From Datura wrightii (Eukaryota; Streptophyta; Magnoliopsida; Solanales; Solanaceae), in the NCBI GenBank assembly GCA_035772735.1, contig JASDFA010000010.1, positions 121,036,001 through 121,100,000 of the forward strand: a stretch of DNA of 64,000 nt, read 5' to 3'. A program made the translations under genes and the position numbers. How positions within the stretch are numbered: the first letter of the stretch is position 1; every line of letters starts with the position of its first letter. The notes beneath the pieces were generated by a model. The model had not been told where the DNA came from and ran no database searches. It worked only from the letters and a program-made list of their open reading frames with translations. Positions 43,932-56,495 of this stretch are shown piece by piece.

Positions 43932-46434
43932 TATTATACCCCGAAAGGTCAAAGATCGGACCCGGGAGTTGAAACAGGAAAATTGTGATATTGATGTTGC
44001 AGGCATAGGACGAGTCATGGGACTACTCTTGAGAAGACCCCATGAGTCGTTAGGTGGCTCATAGGGAGACTTGGGAGAAGTGAATGACTGAGGTCCCCAT
44101 GAGTGAGGGAATGAGTCGTGGTCAGCCAACACGAGTCGTCATGTCAATCATGGGGTGGTGTGGGAATATAGATAGAGGAGATGTCCAGTTTATCTAACGG
44201 ATGGGACCCCACAAGTTGTGGTCTATCCCAATGACTTGTGAGGTGAGTCGTGAGCAAGCGGGATGATTTTTATTGATGTTAAGGAAATGTACTTGATGGG
44301 ACGCGACCACGAGTCGTCATCACTGGGGACGAGTCATTAAGTCCACAAGTTACGAGCCCCAATAGTTTAGTTAAGTAGTGCACTTGACGGGCGACTCGAC
44401 GAGTCATTGCTCGTCCTAACGAATCATTAGGTCACCCGTTTGGGTCACCTAGCAGTTATTTTCTGCGAAATAGTAAGGACCTTCTCATAATTTCCTAAGT
44501 TCCTAAGACCTATACTACATCATTTAAGGCTCTTTTTAGTGGGTTTTAAGCAGGGGGAAACCCATTCTAAGCCATTCTTCCCATGCATGCATGTTTGAAG
44601 GTTTGAAGAGGAGATTCAAGGAAAAATCTCAAGGTTTCCATTGGAATCTCAGCTTGGGCTATTAGAGGGTGTTAGAATTCACCATTTCCAGGTATGTAAG
44701 GCTATGAGTGGGTGTCTTCTTCCACACCCATGCCCAATTTCTATCAAATGTGATAAATTGTCTATGACTAAGTATGGGGTTTTACCCAATTGCATAATCC
44801 TTCAATCTCTACACATGGGTAAGATTAAAATACAGTTATATTGAGGAATTGTGAAGCTTTTGTAGATCTTAAATTTATTTTCAATACAAATTGTGATTTC
44901 TAACTTATGAAATTGAATGCCCATGGATGAGGAGTTCATGAAAGAAGAGATTGATGTTGAATGTATGATGATGATGAGATTTAATGATGAAAAACATGTT
45001 TCTAAAGCTATCCATGATTGTGATGTTGTTTTCAAAATAAAATGTGTAGATCCTAGTATGATAAATCATTGGGCAATGCCCACATGATGATTTAAAGTGA
45101 TGATTTTCCCGACATAAGCTTACCACATTGTTTGAAGTGAATTTTTTTCCTAAATTTTCATAAATTATAGCTTGTGGTATGTTGAGTTAAATATTTCTAC
45201 ATGTAGCTTACCACATGATTTGGAGTAGATGCTCCCACCTTTGATTGAGCTTGTGGTATGTTTCAAAATAAAGCTTCTCATATGCATGAATGTATAATTG
45301 AGATGTGTGCCATCATTCAGCTTTGTCAATAGAAAATGTTGAGCTTCGCTTCATACGATGTTGAGTTATGCATTATTTCATATTGAGCTTCGTCATTAGG
45401 CAATGTTGAACTTCGTTATATACGATGGAGAGCATTGCATATTTTTGGGAGAAGAGTCTAGCATCGAGCGGGTTAAGGGTCAATCACACTATGCCCCAAA
45501 ACTACACGCCAACGTAGGTTGATACTATTATAATATTGGGACCTCCCTTGTGAGCTATCCCCGGCCTGGTTGGCCCTTAAGCTTGATATTGATATCATGG
45601 TATCATCCACCCCTGGCAAGGTTATGGACAGCTCTACCCACTTGAGTGTGATATTTGGGGCCACAGAAGCTCTATCGTGATATGTCGGTTAAGTGACGAG
45701 TCTTCCACTGTCTATATCATTTAGATTTGCATATTCATTTCTCATGATGATTACCCTATGAATGCATGTTCAAGAAGTAAGGTTTGACTCATTGTTCAAC
45801 TTTTGATATGATTGTTATGTTTCAGATTGAGTCATTTGAGTCAATCATGATGTTATAAAGAGATGTATGGTCATGTTACGATAAGTTTGCGATTTCAGAA
45901 ATAAAACATGTAGCCCATCTACTTATGCTTGAAATCTTATGATATTTTATGAAATGTTATAAATAATTTACGTTACATGAGCGGCTTACTTACCTTGCGT
46001 ACTTGGTACATTCAACGTACTGACCACATACTTTCTATGCTCCATCGTTTCATGATGCAGGACCCGGGTCTCAGGTTCAGCCCCATTCGTAGCTGCTATT
46101 CAGAATTAGCACCCGCTTATTTGGTGAGTCCTCATCTTTCGCGGACTAGACTTTTAGTTATTTTAGATGTCCTTTCAGTTCTAGTATTGTTGAGCTATTT
46201 GGGGGTGTTGTTCCATCAGCTTGTCCAAATTAGAGGCTTATCAAACTTGGACGTGTACTCAACTTCAGATATCTATTCTTCGTTATATTAAGTTGAGTTT
46301 TGCTAAGTTTATAATTATGTTTTCTTCATGTTTATTGAATGAGTTATTAAATGCTTATGCCATGGGTCGATTTGGGGTCTCTCGGGGTCCCTTGTCCCAT
46401 GTCTATGATTCGGGCCTCCGTTCGGGTCGTGACA
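43932..46434 (+). repeat. 3' LTR of element E
   Basis: This 2503-bp LTR begins TATTATACCCC, where the expected TG has become TA, and ends GGGTCGTGACA. It pairs with 32071-34555. The palindrome at 45584-45597 has lost its central CG to TG. The conserved hairpin is at 46041-46059 with one mismatch. Confidence 0.9.
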
Positions 46435-46439
46435 ATGGC

Positions 46440-47627
46440 ACCGGCTAAAAGCCCATTGAACATTTGATTCCCTTTGCCAGAACATTATATTCAACTTGCC
46501 ATAGTTTGGTGCTCCACGAATTGGCATCAGCGAAACGCTCGTTCTTCATAGGTGAGACCATATAATAAAGCATAAAAATATATAGAAGCTCCAAGGACAT
46601 TTGGATTTAGTTGTACACAAGAAAGTACACACACACATATATATAACCTCCATTGTACACCATTGATTTTATTCATCATCTTTTCCTAGGAAGTACAATA
46701 GAGATTGTAGATTCTTCTCCACATAGAATAGAGAGTTCTTCTTTCTAAGGAATTCCCCTTTGTGGGGGACTTACACCATTGTTGCAGACCTTGTGAAGCA
46801 ATTGGATGAACCCATACTGTGAATGTTGAGAAAAGCTATTTGGGTATCTTCTCTCGCTCTCTAAATATGTAGACCTAAATTGCTAGTTAGTGGTGTATGC
46901 ATGGTGGGTTTAAATGTATGAATGGGTATTGATGATTGATTTTAAATTCTCATTGTAGTTTAGATCTATTGTCTTCTCCCAAGTTTTAATTGTAAAAACT
47001 GATGGTTGCAAACATGAATTTTGCTTACTTTTCTTGTTTTACTTGAGAGAGGAAGGTGAGAATTGGGTGAGAAGATAATGGTGAGAATTTGGAGTGTTGA
47101 TGTGTAGGATTGAGCTAGAGATAGTAAATACCCACATCTTCACTTCATTAAAGGTCAATGCTAGAAATAGCTAGTCCTTCCTCCAGCTTTTTGGTTGCTA
47201 ACTTGAATTGGCTTTGGGGTTTGAGAAAACCCAAGGCATAAACATTCTTGTGGTTGAAATACAGGAGAATGTGATTTATCCACAGCTACCTAAGTTGAAT
47301 TTGAATTTAAGGCAATGAAGTAGCCCATGCTAGTTGTTAAACCATGCAAAGCACACCCTTTGCTATTTCACTTCAGAATGCAATAGTTGGAATTCCCCCC
47401 ACTTAGTTATAAATTAGAATTAGGTAGTATTTTTCCTTAATCTTCCCCCACTTTTACCTTTCAAATGTTGAACAATGATGTGCTCTAGTTTGAGTTAGTT
47501 TATAACTCTTGAATTATCGACTCAATTCCCTGTGGGATTCGACCCTGACATCCGTCGGGAATATTTGTTTTGAGCAACGACTGTTTACGCTCTTTCGTAA
47601 AAGAAGAGTGTAGTTTGGATGTTATCA
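46440..47627 (+). repeat. 3' LTR of element H, part 2
   Basis: This continues the LTR broken at 32070 and begins right after the ATGGC duplication. It holds GCGAAACGCTCG (46530) and an ACACAC/TATATA run near 46628. It ends with GTGGGATTCGACCCTGACA and finally GTTATCA. ATAAC follows, completing the duplication of H. No gene is visible. Confidence 0.75.
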
Positions 47628-47632
47628 ATAAC

Positions 47633-49361
47633 CATGTGAGCTAGACATGGAGTCCAATGTATACACCCATCGTTGGGACCCAATATACCTTGCCAGGGTA
47701 TAAAGGCATGAGGTGGGTGATCACAGGTCTGGGGCCATGAGGCCAAAATAAATATATCCTATAGTGGCAACATAGTTCTGGAAACTTGGGTGCGCTGGAA
47801 CCCCGGTTCGCTCGGTGCTAAGTCCTACTCCCATTGGATAGTCCTAGACTGACAACTAAGATGATAACTCGAAACTAGGGCCCAATACCAGTCAGGAGTA
47901 CCTATGTGGAAGCACCTTGAAAGTCTTATCAGATCGGATTCTGTAACTAGGCTCTAAGACTGGTCAGAGCTACTTATTTGGAAGCATCATAACTGTCTAA
48001 AGAACAAACTATAATCTCAAGCTGGGGTCCTAAGGCTGGTCAGAGATGCCTATCTATAAGTGTCATGACTGCCTAAAGAACCACTAGAATCTGACATTGA
48101 GTCTAATTCTGATAATTGGGAGGCAATACTGACACCTCAAGAATTTATGTAGTCAAACTGACAGCTGACATTTCTAACTAACACTGACTATTCTAACATT
48201 TTAACTGAAATTGAACTATATAAATCTAACTGAGTTTTCAATAAAAACTGACAATATGGGAAACCCCAACACTAATACAATCAAGCAATTTCGATAAATG
48301 AACAATTAGGCAAGACTCTAGTTTTTCTACATTTAAGAGCTAGGACTAGATTTTACTTTACAGGAACAAGCAGCAATATAGTCACAAACTGGTGGAAAAA
48401 TATCTACAATTAACGTAAACAATATTCCATATGAATTAAACAAAGTCAGACATGTAATTTCTTCACATTCGAAGGTTTTAGGGATAGAACTGATAGAGAA
48501 GATATGGAGGATTTTTAGGTACCCAAGGGAAGAACTATTCCCTTATTGAATTCCTACATACCTGGATAAGAATTTCTGGAAAAGATCCCTGAGAAAATTC
48601 TTAGAAGACAATAGTCTGCCCTAGCAGATGGAAAGAGTGAAATGAAGGAGAAAGGTCATTCTACCTCTTTAAATCCCTCCTAAATGAGCCTAAAATGATG
48701 GGGTTTAATCATTAAAAAGGTGGAAAATTACCAACATACCCTTAGAAGAAAGAATTGAAAACTAGCCGACATAGACCAACGGGCCTCAAAACGGGTCGTT
48801 GGTTGAAACCACAACACGTTGGAACCCACCGTTGGTTCTGGGTCCAGAAACCAAGCTCATTGGAAAGGGACCATGGGATAATACCAAGACTCATTGGAAC
48901 CATAGACGGGTCATTGGTATCTCTCGTTATTACAAGTAAGGACTGGGCCCTAAGACAACAATCAACACAATGACTCGTTGGTAGAACAAATGGGTCATCG
49001 CATCAACTCGTGGTCTACATTATTAGGGCCTGGGACTGTGCGATGGGTGGTAGCAACGGCTCATTGATAGGAACCACAAGCCGTTAGTTCCCCTCATTGC
49101 CTCAGGGAAGAGTCTGGTAAGGTTCTGAACTTGGGATCCAACGGAAGACAGGACGACTCGTTGTCTCAACCAACGGGTCATCCTATGCCTCGTTGTTTTC
49201 CCCTGAAGGAAATCTACCGTGCTGACAATGACTCAGCCAACGGCCTGTTGGAGCTTACCACGACCCGTTGTCTGGGTTGTTCTGCAATAAAATTTCTAGT
49301 TTTTCCCCTAGTTCTTCTTGCAAGGTCTAAGTCTAGTCTAGGAAAGTTTTGGGGTGTTACA
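47633..49361 (-). repeat. 5' LTR of element A, part 2
   Basis: This is the remainder of the antisense 5' LTR of A. It matches 4002-5732 closely over its whole length and ends at 49361 with the LTR start TGTAACACCCC (minus strand). The word cluster AACGGGTC, GTTGG and ACGACCCGTTG is at 48775-49280. Frames at 48755-48973 and 49131-49388 are not genes. Confidence 0.85.
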
Positions 49362-50400
49362 CCTAGAGTGGGGGAAATGCTCTCTTGAGAGGTCCTAAAT
49401 AAGAATATATACCTATGGTGGCACATAACTTATGAGAACGAGGTCCTCAGAATCCCTGGCCTACTCAGTACTAGACACTACTCCAAAAACATATATATAG
49501 CTCATAATTATATTCTCAAATCATAGCTTAAATATGAATATTGGGAGTCTTGACTCCAAACTATCTCTTTAAAACTCAATTTGTAAGCCTTGGCTAAAAT
49601 CATAATAAAACATACTTAACTTTAGGTGGACTTGCCCAAATCATGAAATCATACATACTTAAAATAAGCTTCATAATCCAAAATCATTAAATCATAAGTA
49701 TAAGAATTCATACACATCCATGCATACTTTGATAATTCGTCATACTTGAAATCATAAGCTCATAAGATTGAAATTCATAAATCATTCATAATAGGGCATA
49801 ATCTTCATAAACATGAAATCATGAATTAATAAGTAAATTAAATGTCGAATCTGCCCTAGTATCCAAAAATCATCAATTGAAACATGAGAGAATTGAACCC
49901 ATGAGATATCATGGAAAATTTCATGGAATTGGGTTAAACCCTAGTATTTCACAATTTAGAACTTGCGAAGTAGAAATCATGGATTTGGACTTTAATGGGC
50001 ACGAGGTTGGAAGAATTTCCCTCATTCTTAACTATAAATACCTAGTTAATTGACTCTTAGATTTGTCTTGAAAACCTAAGAAAGATTTGAAGAGATTTGA
50101 TGAAGAACCCTAGCCTTGATCTTGAGAGGAAATTCCAACTATGGTCTTTGATGGGAAATGAAGATTGAGGCTCAGTTAATCCCTTTAATATGACCCTTAG
50201 AAGCCTAAAATGATATCATTTAGGAGTTAAAACCATACAAATTTACCAAAATGCCCCTGGACTGCCAAAATTTTAAAACAATTGGAAGAGCCAACGACCA
50301 TAACAACGGGTTGTGGTCATAAACAATGGACCCGTTGGTTCATTCATTGTTTTCTAGTCTTCCTCCAAAATTCTATGAATCTAATTCCACGACCACAAAC
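49362..50400 (-). repeat. LTR fragment F, antisense
   Basis: This resembles the LTR of C. The block CCTACTCAGTACTAGACACT (49461-49480) matches CCTACTCAGTGTTCGATACT (51290-51309). The fragment is mid-LTR and cut on the left by A and on the right by C, inside its own word cluster (CAACGGGTTGTGGTC). Its remaining part is not in the window. Confidence 0.65.
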
Positions 50401-52675
50401 TGTCATGGCCCGTACGAAGACCTGGATCGTAACACGGGACAAGGAGACCCGAGAGACTCCAAGTCGACCCATGGCATGTGCATACATATAATTCATTCAT
50501 ATAAGCGGAAAACATAACATAAGGAAATGAAATCATGACAAAATAACGGAGAAAAAACAATACATGAGCCATATATGACAGCTGAATACAATTTACAGCC
50601 TGAAAAGCCTCTAGTCATGAAAGACAAGTTGATAGGATAATACCCCAACTAGCCCTACAATACTGAAACTAAAAGAGAAAAATAGAGTCTAAATATATGG
50701 CCCTCGAAACATGAGGACTCACCAAATAAGCTAATAGCAAACTCTGAAGAGCTACTGAGGAGGGTGAGCCTGAGAGCTGTGTCCTATATCATGAAATGAT
50801 ACATCATAGAAAGTATGTGGTAAGTACGTGGAATGTACCGAGTATGCAAGGTAAGTAAAACGGACATTTAAAATATATAAAACTCATAAATGATTAAAAG
50901 AGTAGGACATCATGCTCGTATTGTAAACATCATAACATAACATAAGGCTCAAGGTTTTCAAAACATTCGTAGTACAAACATAATCCTAATCGTAGGAGAA
51001 AAAGCTTTACTTAACATGACTTTAGCCAAAATACACAATCATAAACATTCATAAATCATGAGGAACAGTGGGAGATTCTCTTAACCGACATACCCTATAT
51101 GAGCACATATGAAGTCCGATTGTAAACCTAGTTGGGAGGCCGTACGTAGCTTGCCAAGGGTAGAACCATGAAGGGTGTGATATCACCTTGAAAAAGGCCA
51201 TTTGGGCCGGGGACAGTCACAAAGGAGGTCCCAACATATCTACGGTGGCATGTAGTTTATGAGATGCGGGGCATAACCTAGGCCCCGAACCTACTCAGTG
51301 TTCGATACTACTCCTAAAACATATATAGTGCTCATAATATAACATGCATGAATTCATGGTCTAGTTAAATCATGCTAATCATAAACATACCTATACGTAC
51401 GTGAACTATCCATGGAACAAGGCCCGTGAGTAGACCAAAACATAATTCATGAATCATAAAGTTCATACATACTTGTAGATAAGTCATATAACTTGAATTT
51501 CCTAAAACCATGACGGGTAATTGATTAAATCAACATTTTAAATCATAATTTATGCTAGGCTCATAAATATAATAAATAGAAAAAGTAGATCATATATTGA
51601 TTCATCATGGGTCATGCATAATTAAGCTAAATTCAAAAGAATTGAATAATCGATAACATTATAAATAAATTAATTTACAAATCTGATCAAAACCCCATAC
51701 AATACGATAAGGTTCAAAAATCACAAAACCCATCATCAGATTTTTATATAAATCTACTTCAAACCCCCATAAATGTTTTATAGAAGTTTCATGAAATCGT
51801 AGAGAATAAGCATAGCTGTGAAAGGAAACACCCATTGATAGCCTTACATACCTGAAAACAACTTATTCTTAATCTCCCTTGAATGCTCAAAAAGGAATTG
51901 GAAGAATTTGAAGAGGGAATCCTTGAATCACCCTTTGATCACCTCTCTATACTCTTGCATGCATGAATGAGGACTTAGAATATATTATCCCTCTAAAAAC
52001 CCACCTTTCCTAGGCTAAAACGACGTAGTTTAGGGTCTCATAGCATGGAAAAGTCGAAAATGCCCTTCATGAATCTTCCCTGAAAACTGTACAGATCGGT
52101 CCAACGAGTTGTACCAACGAGTCGTTGGAAGAAACGATAACCCGTTGAATGGCCCGTCGTGAGCACTGCTGAGACTAGTCTCCGGAATAGAAAAACGGAT
52201 GGACTTGATGACTCGTCCATTAGACCAACAGGTCATCAAGTCGACCATTGTTTGCCCCTTCACAAAAACTGAACCTCCTTACCACAAGCCTCACCACAAT
52301 TCGTGGTTGCTTCCAATGAGTCGTGGTCTTGATCCGTCATATGAATTGGAAATTCATTGAAACCAAATGATGACCGGTGACCACGGGTCGTCATTGCTCA
52401 CCATGAGTTGTTGGACGACCCATGGTATCCCCAACTACTGAGCCCATCCTTTTACTACGACTGCTAACAATGGCTCCTTGCTTTAAGCAACGAGTCATTA
52501 CATTGCCCGTCGTCTCCACTGCCACTGGACTTCCCCTTACCACGAATGCATACAATGACCCGTGGTTTGATTCCACAAGTCATTACATCGCCCCTTCTTT
52601 GATAGTTTTCCCAGTTTCAGCAGTTTTCAACTTTTAACTTTCGGGTCTATTCTTAGGCACTTTCGAGGTATTACA
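50401..52675 (-). repeat. 3' LTR of element C
   Basis: This 2275-bp LTR, read on the minus strand, starts TGTAATACC at 52675 and ends GGGCCATGACA at 50401. The conserved hairpin is at 50785-50803, and ACGAGTCGTTGG-type words cluster at 52098-52590. Its PPT lies just beyond, at 52676-52712. Confidence 0.85.
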
Positions 52676-52712
52676 ATATCTCCCCCTTGGGAACATTTGA
52701 CCTCGAATGTAG
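52676..52712 (-). other. Polypurine tract of element C
   Basis: On the minus strand this reads CATTCGAGGTCAAATG, then TTCCCAAGGGGGAGATAT, before the LTR. Its form is identical to that of the other Tekay-like elements here. Confidence 0.75.
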
Positions 52713-52919
52713 GAAACAGGTAGAAAACAGAAGCATGCAATTATCATAGTCAAACACTGATCATTTGAACTGAACTCACGGAATGACTACCTCCGATACA
52801 AAATATATAGCTAAATCGAATTTGCAAATCACATACACACCCATATACATAAAAGAAACTTGCATGCATGAACTGAACATGAAACTAAATAGAGTAATAG
52901 AGCGAAACTGATACCTCAA

Positions 52920-54260
52920 CTCAGAATTGAGCCGGTAGAGAATAAGTGTGGGTATTTAGCCATCATATCCGCTTCGGCTTCCCACGTAGCTCCTTCAACA
53001 TGATGATTTCTCCAAAAGACTTTAACTGAAGCTACTTCCTTATTCCTTAGCTTCTGAACTTGACGATCTAATATTTCCACCGAAACTTCTCATAGCTGTT
53101 GCTGTCTTTTACACCAACACTGTCCACCGGAACAACTAGAGTTGGATCTCCAAAACATTTCTTCAAAAGCGATACATGAAACACAAGATGCACAGAGGAC
53201 AACTCCGAGGGCAAGTCCAGCTCATATTCTACCTTACCAACTCTTCTCATAATCCAGTAGGGAACAACATAACGGGGACTGCATTTTCCTTTCCTCCGAA
53301 ACTGCATGACTCCCTTCATGGGAGATACCTTTAGAAATACCCAATCATCCACCTCGAACACCAACTCTCTCCTCCTCATATCAGCTTATGACTTCCGATG
53401 ACTCTGAGCAATTTTTAGCCTGTCCCTTATCAACTGAACCTTAACCATAGCCTCATGAACCGAATCTGGCCCTATCATAGCTGCCTCACCAACCTCAAAT
53501 TATTCAATGGGTGATTTACATCTCTTCCCATAGAGAGCCTCGAGCGGTGCCATTTGGATACTGGAGTGATAGCTATTATCGTAAGAGAACTTGATCAGGG
53601 GTAAGTGATCATCCCAACTACCTTTAAAGTCCATCACACAAGCTCTCAACATGTCCTCAAGAGTCTGGATTATTCACTCTGCCTGACCATCTGTTTGCGG
53701 ATGAAATGCTATGTTGAGTTTAACCTGAGTCCCTAGCCCTTTTTGAAAAGACCATCAAAATTGAGAGGTAAATTGAGTCCTCGAGATGAGATAATAGACA
53801 AGGGCACTCCATGTAATCGCACAAACTCCTTGACATATAGTATGGCATAATCATCTGCTGAATCTATGGTTTTGACCAGTAGAAAGTGTGTAGCCTTGGT
53901 CAACCTGTCTACCACCACCCAAATAGAATCGTAGTGTCAGAGAGTACGAAGTAGATATGTAATTAAATCCATATTAATCTCTTGCCACTTCCATGTAGGA
54001 ATGCTAATATCCTGAAGTATGCCTCCCAACCTTTGATGCTCGACTTTTATTTGATGACATTTCGCCGGTTACGAATTCCGCAATATCCTTCTTCATGCTG
54101 TTCCACCAATATATTTCTTGCAAATCATGATACATCTTGGTGGCACCCAGATGGATAGAGTACCCGGATCGATGTGCCTCATGCAATATCCGGCCCCTCA
54201 AAGTATCAACATCAGGAACTCATAGACAATCCTGGTACTGCAACACACCATCTCCCCCTT
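52920..54260 (-). pseudogene. Integrase of element C
   Basis: Read from 54260 downward, it begins with the zinc-binding region RGRILHEAHRSGYSIHLGA and MYHDLQEIYWWNSMKKDIAE. The core follows with VVDRLTKATHFLLVKTIDSA and LHGVPLSIISSRG, where a single-base change shifts the frame and the second catalytic Asp is lost. The C-terminal part has MRRRELVFEVDDWVFLKVS, HVSLLKKCFGDP and the chromodomain-like block near 52940-53060. At least four breaks are present. The family and domain order match A and E. Confidence 0.88.
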
Positions 54261-54299
54261 GGGAGAAGACCTCCACCTTATGACTCTGAACGGCTCCTT

Positions 54300-55690
54300 T
54301 CAACTTTACCAAGATAGGATCCTCATCTTGTCCAGCTTTCACATTAGTCACCAAGGACAATTATGATATGTTTTGCATAACAACGTCGCCGTCGGTCGAG
54401 TCGACCAATATAACTCCCAACCTTGCAAGTGGATGGACATCTTTCACCAACTCCTTCTTTCCCTCATCCACGCGGGATACACACTCCATAGAGAGCCTAC
54501 TAAGTGTGCCCCCTACCACATTAGCCTTACCCGGGTGGTAAAGGACATTCATATCATAGTCCTTGAGTAGCTCCAACCACCTCCTTTGCGGAGGATTGAG
54601 ATCTTTCTATGAGAACACATATTGCAAGCTCTTGTGGTCCGTAAATACATCCATGTGGACCCCATACAAGTAATGCCGCCATATCTTCAATGCGAATACC
54701 ACCGCGGCCAACTCAAGATCATGGGTCGGGGAATTCTTCTTATGGAGTTTCAACTATCTTGAGGCATATGCTATCACTTTCCCAAGCTACATCAACACGC
54801 ACCCAATTTCGATTCTCGAAGAATTGAAATACACCACAAAACCATCGGTACCTTTAGGTAAGGTCAACACTGTTGCTGAAGTGAGTCGAGTCTTTAACTC
54901 TTGGAAGCTTTTGTCACAAGCCTCTGACCGTTGGAACTTTACCTTCTTCTGAGTCAACTTGGTCAAAGGTGCCGCAATTGATGAAAAAACCTCTATGAAT
55001 CTCTGGTAATAGCCTACTAGGCCCAAGAAACTCCGAATTTCTGAAGGATTCAATGGTCTGGGCCAATTCTTCACCGCTTCAATTTTTCTGAGAATATACC
55101 TTTATGCCCTCACTCGATAACACATGGCCCAAAAAGCCACGAAGTCCAACTAGAACTCGCACTTGCTGAACTTGGCATACAACTGATGTTCCTTGAGGGT
55201 CCGAAGCACTACTCTCAAGTGACCGACATGCTCCTCCTTGCTCCGAGAGTATATAAGGATGTCATCAATAAACACGGTCACAAACAATATTCCTTGAATA
55301 CCCTTTTCATCAACTCCATGAAAGTTGCAGGGGCATTGGTTAGTCCAAAAGACATAACAACAAATTCATAGTGACCATACTGAGTCCTGAAAGTAGTTTT
55401 CGGGATGTCACTCTCCCGAACCTTGAGCTGGTGATACTTGGACCTGAGATCAATCTTGGAGAAACACATGGCATCCTAAAGCTGGTCAAGCAAATCATTG
55501 ATCCTGGGTATAGGATACCTGTTCTTATATTCAACTGCCAATAGTCCATGCACATCCGAAGCGAACCATCCTTCTTTCGGAAAAATAACACTCGTGCACC
55601 CCATGGTGACTTGCTTGGTCTGATAAAGCCCTTATCTAATAGGTCCTTCAACTGATCCTTCAACTTCTTTAGCTTAGCTATCCAATATGG
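54300..55690 (-). pseudogene. Reverse transcriptase and RNase H of element C
   Basis: Blocks on the minus strand are LKDLLDKGFIRPSKSPWGA and FFRKKDGSLRMCMDYWQLN (55340-55663), then FSKIDLRSKYHQLKVRESD and YGHYEFVVMSFGLTNAPA (55278-55469). FIDDILIY is encoded near 55253-55285. FLGLVGYYQRFIEVFSSIA and KLTQKKVKFQR follow (54787-55074), and RNase H ends YHPGKANVVGGTLSR (54361-54576). Catalytic Asp residues are still encoded, but frames change at least five times. Confidence 0.88.
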
Positions 55691-56495
55691 AGGAATAGAT
55701 ATAGGTTGCGTATCGGGTAAAAGATCAATACCAAAATCAATTTCTCACTCAGGAGGAACACCTGGTAAATCATCGGGAAAGACCTCTAGATACTCACACA
55801 CCACCAAGACTAACTGGATAGTCAGGGTCTCGGATTCAACATCCTTAACCCTAACTAAATGATACATGCAAACCTTAGAAATAATCTTCGTGGCCTTAAG
55901 ATATGAAATAAATCGGCCTGCTGGTACAACCGAACTACCCTTCCATTCCAAGACTGGTTCACCCAAAAAATGGAATTCCACCTCACGAGTTCTACAATTA
56001 ACAGAAGCATAACATGCAAAAAACAAATCCATGCCCAGAATGATGTCAAAGTCAGTCATGGCTAATTCTACTACGTCCGCGTAGGTGACCTTATGCAACA
56101 CCGTAATGGGGCAACCTCTATACACCCACCTAGCTACAACTGAATCACCAACCGGAGTAGAGACTGAGAATGGTTCCGACAAAATTTTAAGGCTAACTCC
56201 AAAGCTACTAGCAATATAAGGGGTCAAAGAAAGACAAAGTATCTCCTGGATCTAACAAGGCATAAGCATCAATATGGAAGACTTGCAACATACCAGTTAC
56301 CACATCTAGTGAAGCCTCCTGCTCCTAGTGGGATACTAGAGTATAGAACCTGTTTTGGCGTTGACCGCCTACTGAACTAGTCGAGGCACCCTGCTGAGTG
56401 GGCGTGCCGCTGGAGTGATTGAACTGGATGTTGGCGCATGATAACACTCAAACCGCACCTCTTACTGAAGTGAGAAGCAGACGTTGTCAATAAAG
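55691..56495 (-). pseudogene. Protease and gag tail of element C
   Basis: The protease frame at 55745-56227 continues upstream as YALLDPGDTLSLTPYIASSF. The active-site triad Asp-Pro-Gly is kept but the next residue is Asp, and one residue of the usual loop is missing. The second hallmark is DFDIILGMDLFFACYASVN. Upstream is QRQNRFYT, the usual gag-protease linker. It is cut at 56496 by element D. The rest of the gag and the 5' LTR of C must lie beyond the window. Confidence 0.82.

Larger units (their letters stand above)
32071..46434 (+). mobile_element. Element E: complete Tekay-like chromovirus
   Basis: The order is 5' LTR, PBS, gag, protease, reverse transcriptase, RNase H, integrase with chromodomain, PPT, 3' LTR. 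Flanks are ATGAC (32066-32070) and ATGGC (46435-46439), a duplication with one mismatch. Without solo LTR S the length is about 10.1 kb, usual for Tekay-type elements. Coding is broken by many stops. Confidence 0.9.
27801..47627 (+). mobile_element. Element H: Athila/Tat-like non-coding element
   Basis: Both ends are TG...CA (TGATGAG, GTTATCA) and the element is flanked by the perfect 5-bp duplication ATAAC at 27796-27800 and 47628-47632. It has a decayed Asp-type primer site, a PPT reading CAAGTTTGGGGGTT, and no gag or pol. Without element E it is about 5.5 kb. It is therefore a large non-autonomous derivative, inserted in the 5' LTR of A and itself carrying E, which carries S. Confidence 0.8.
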
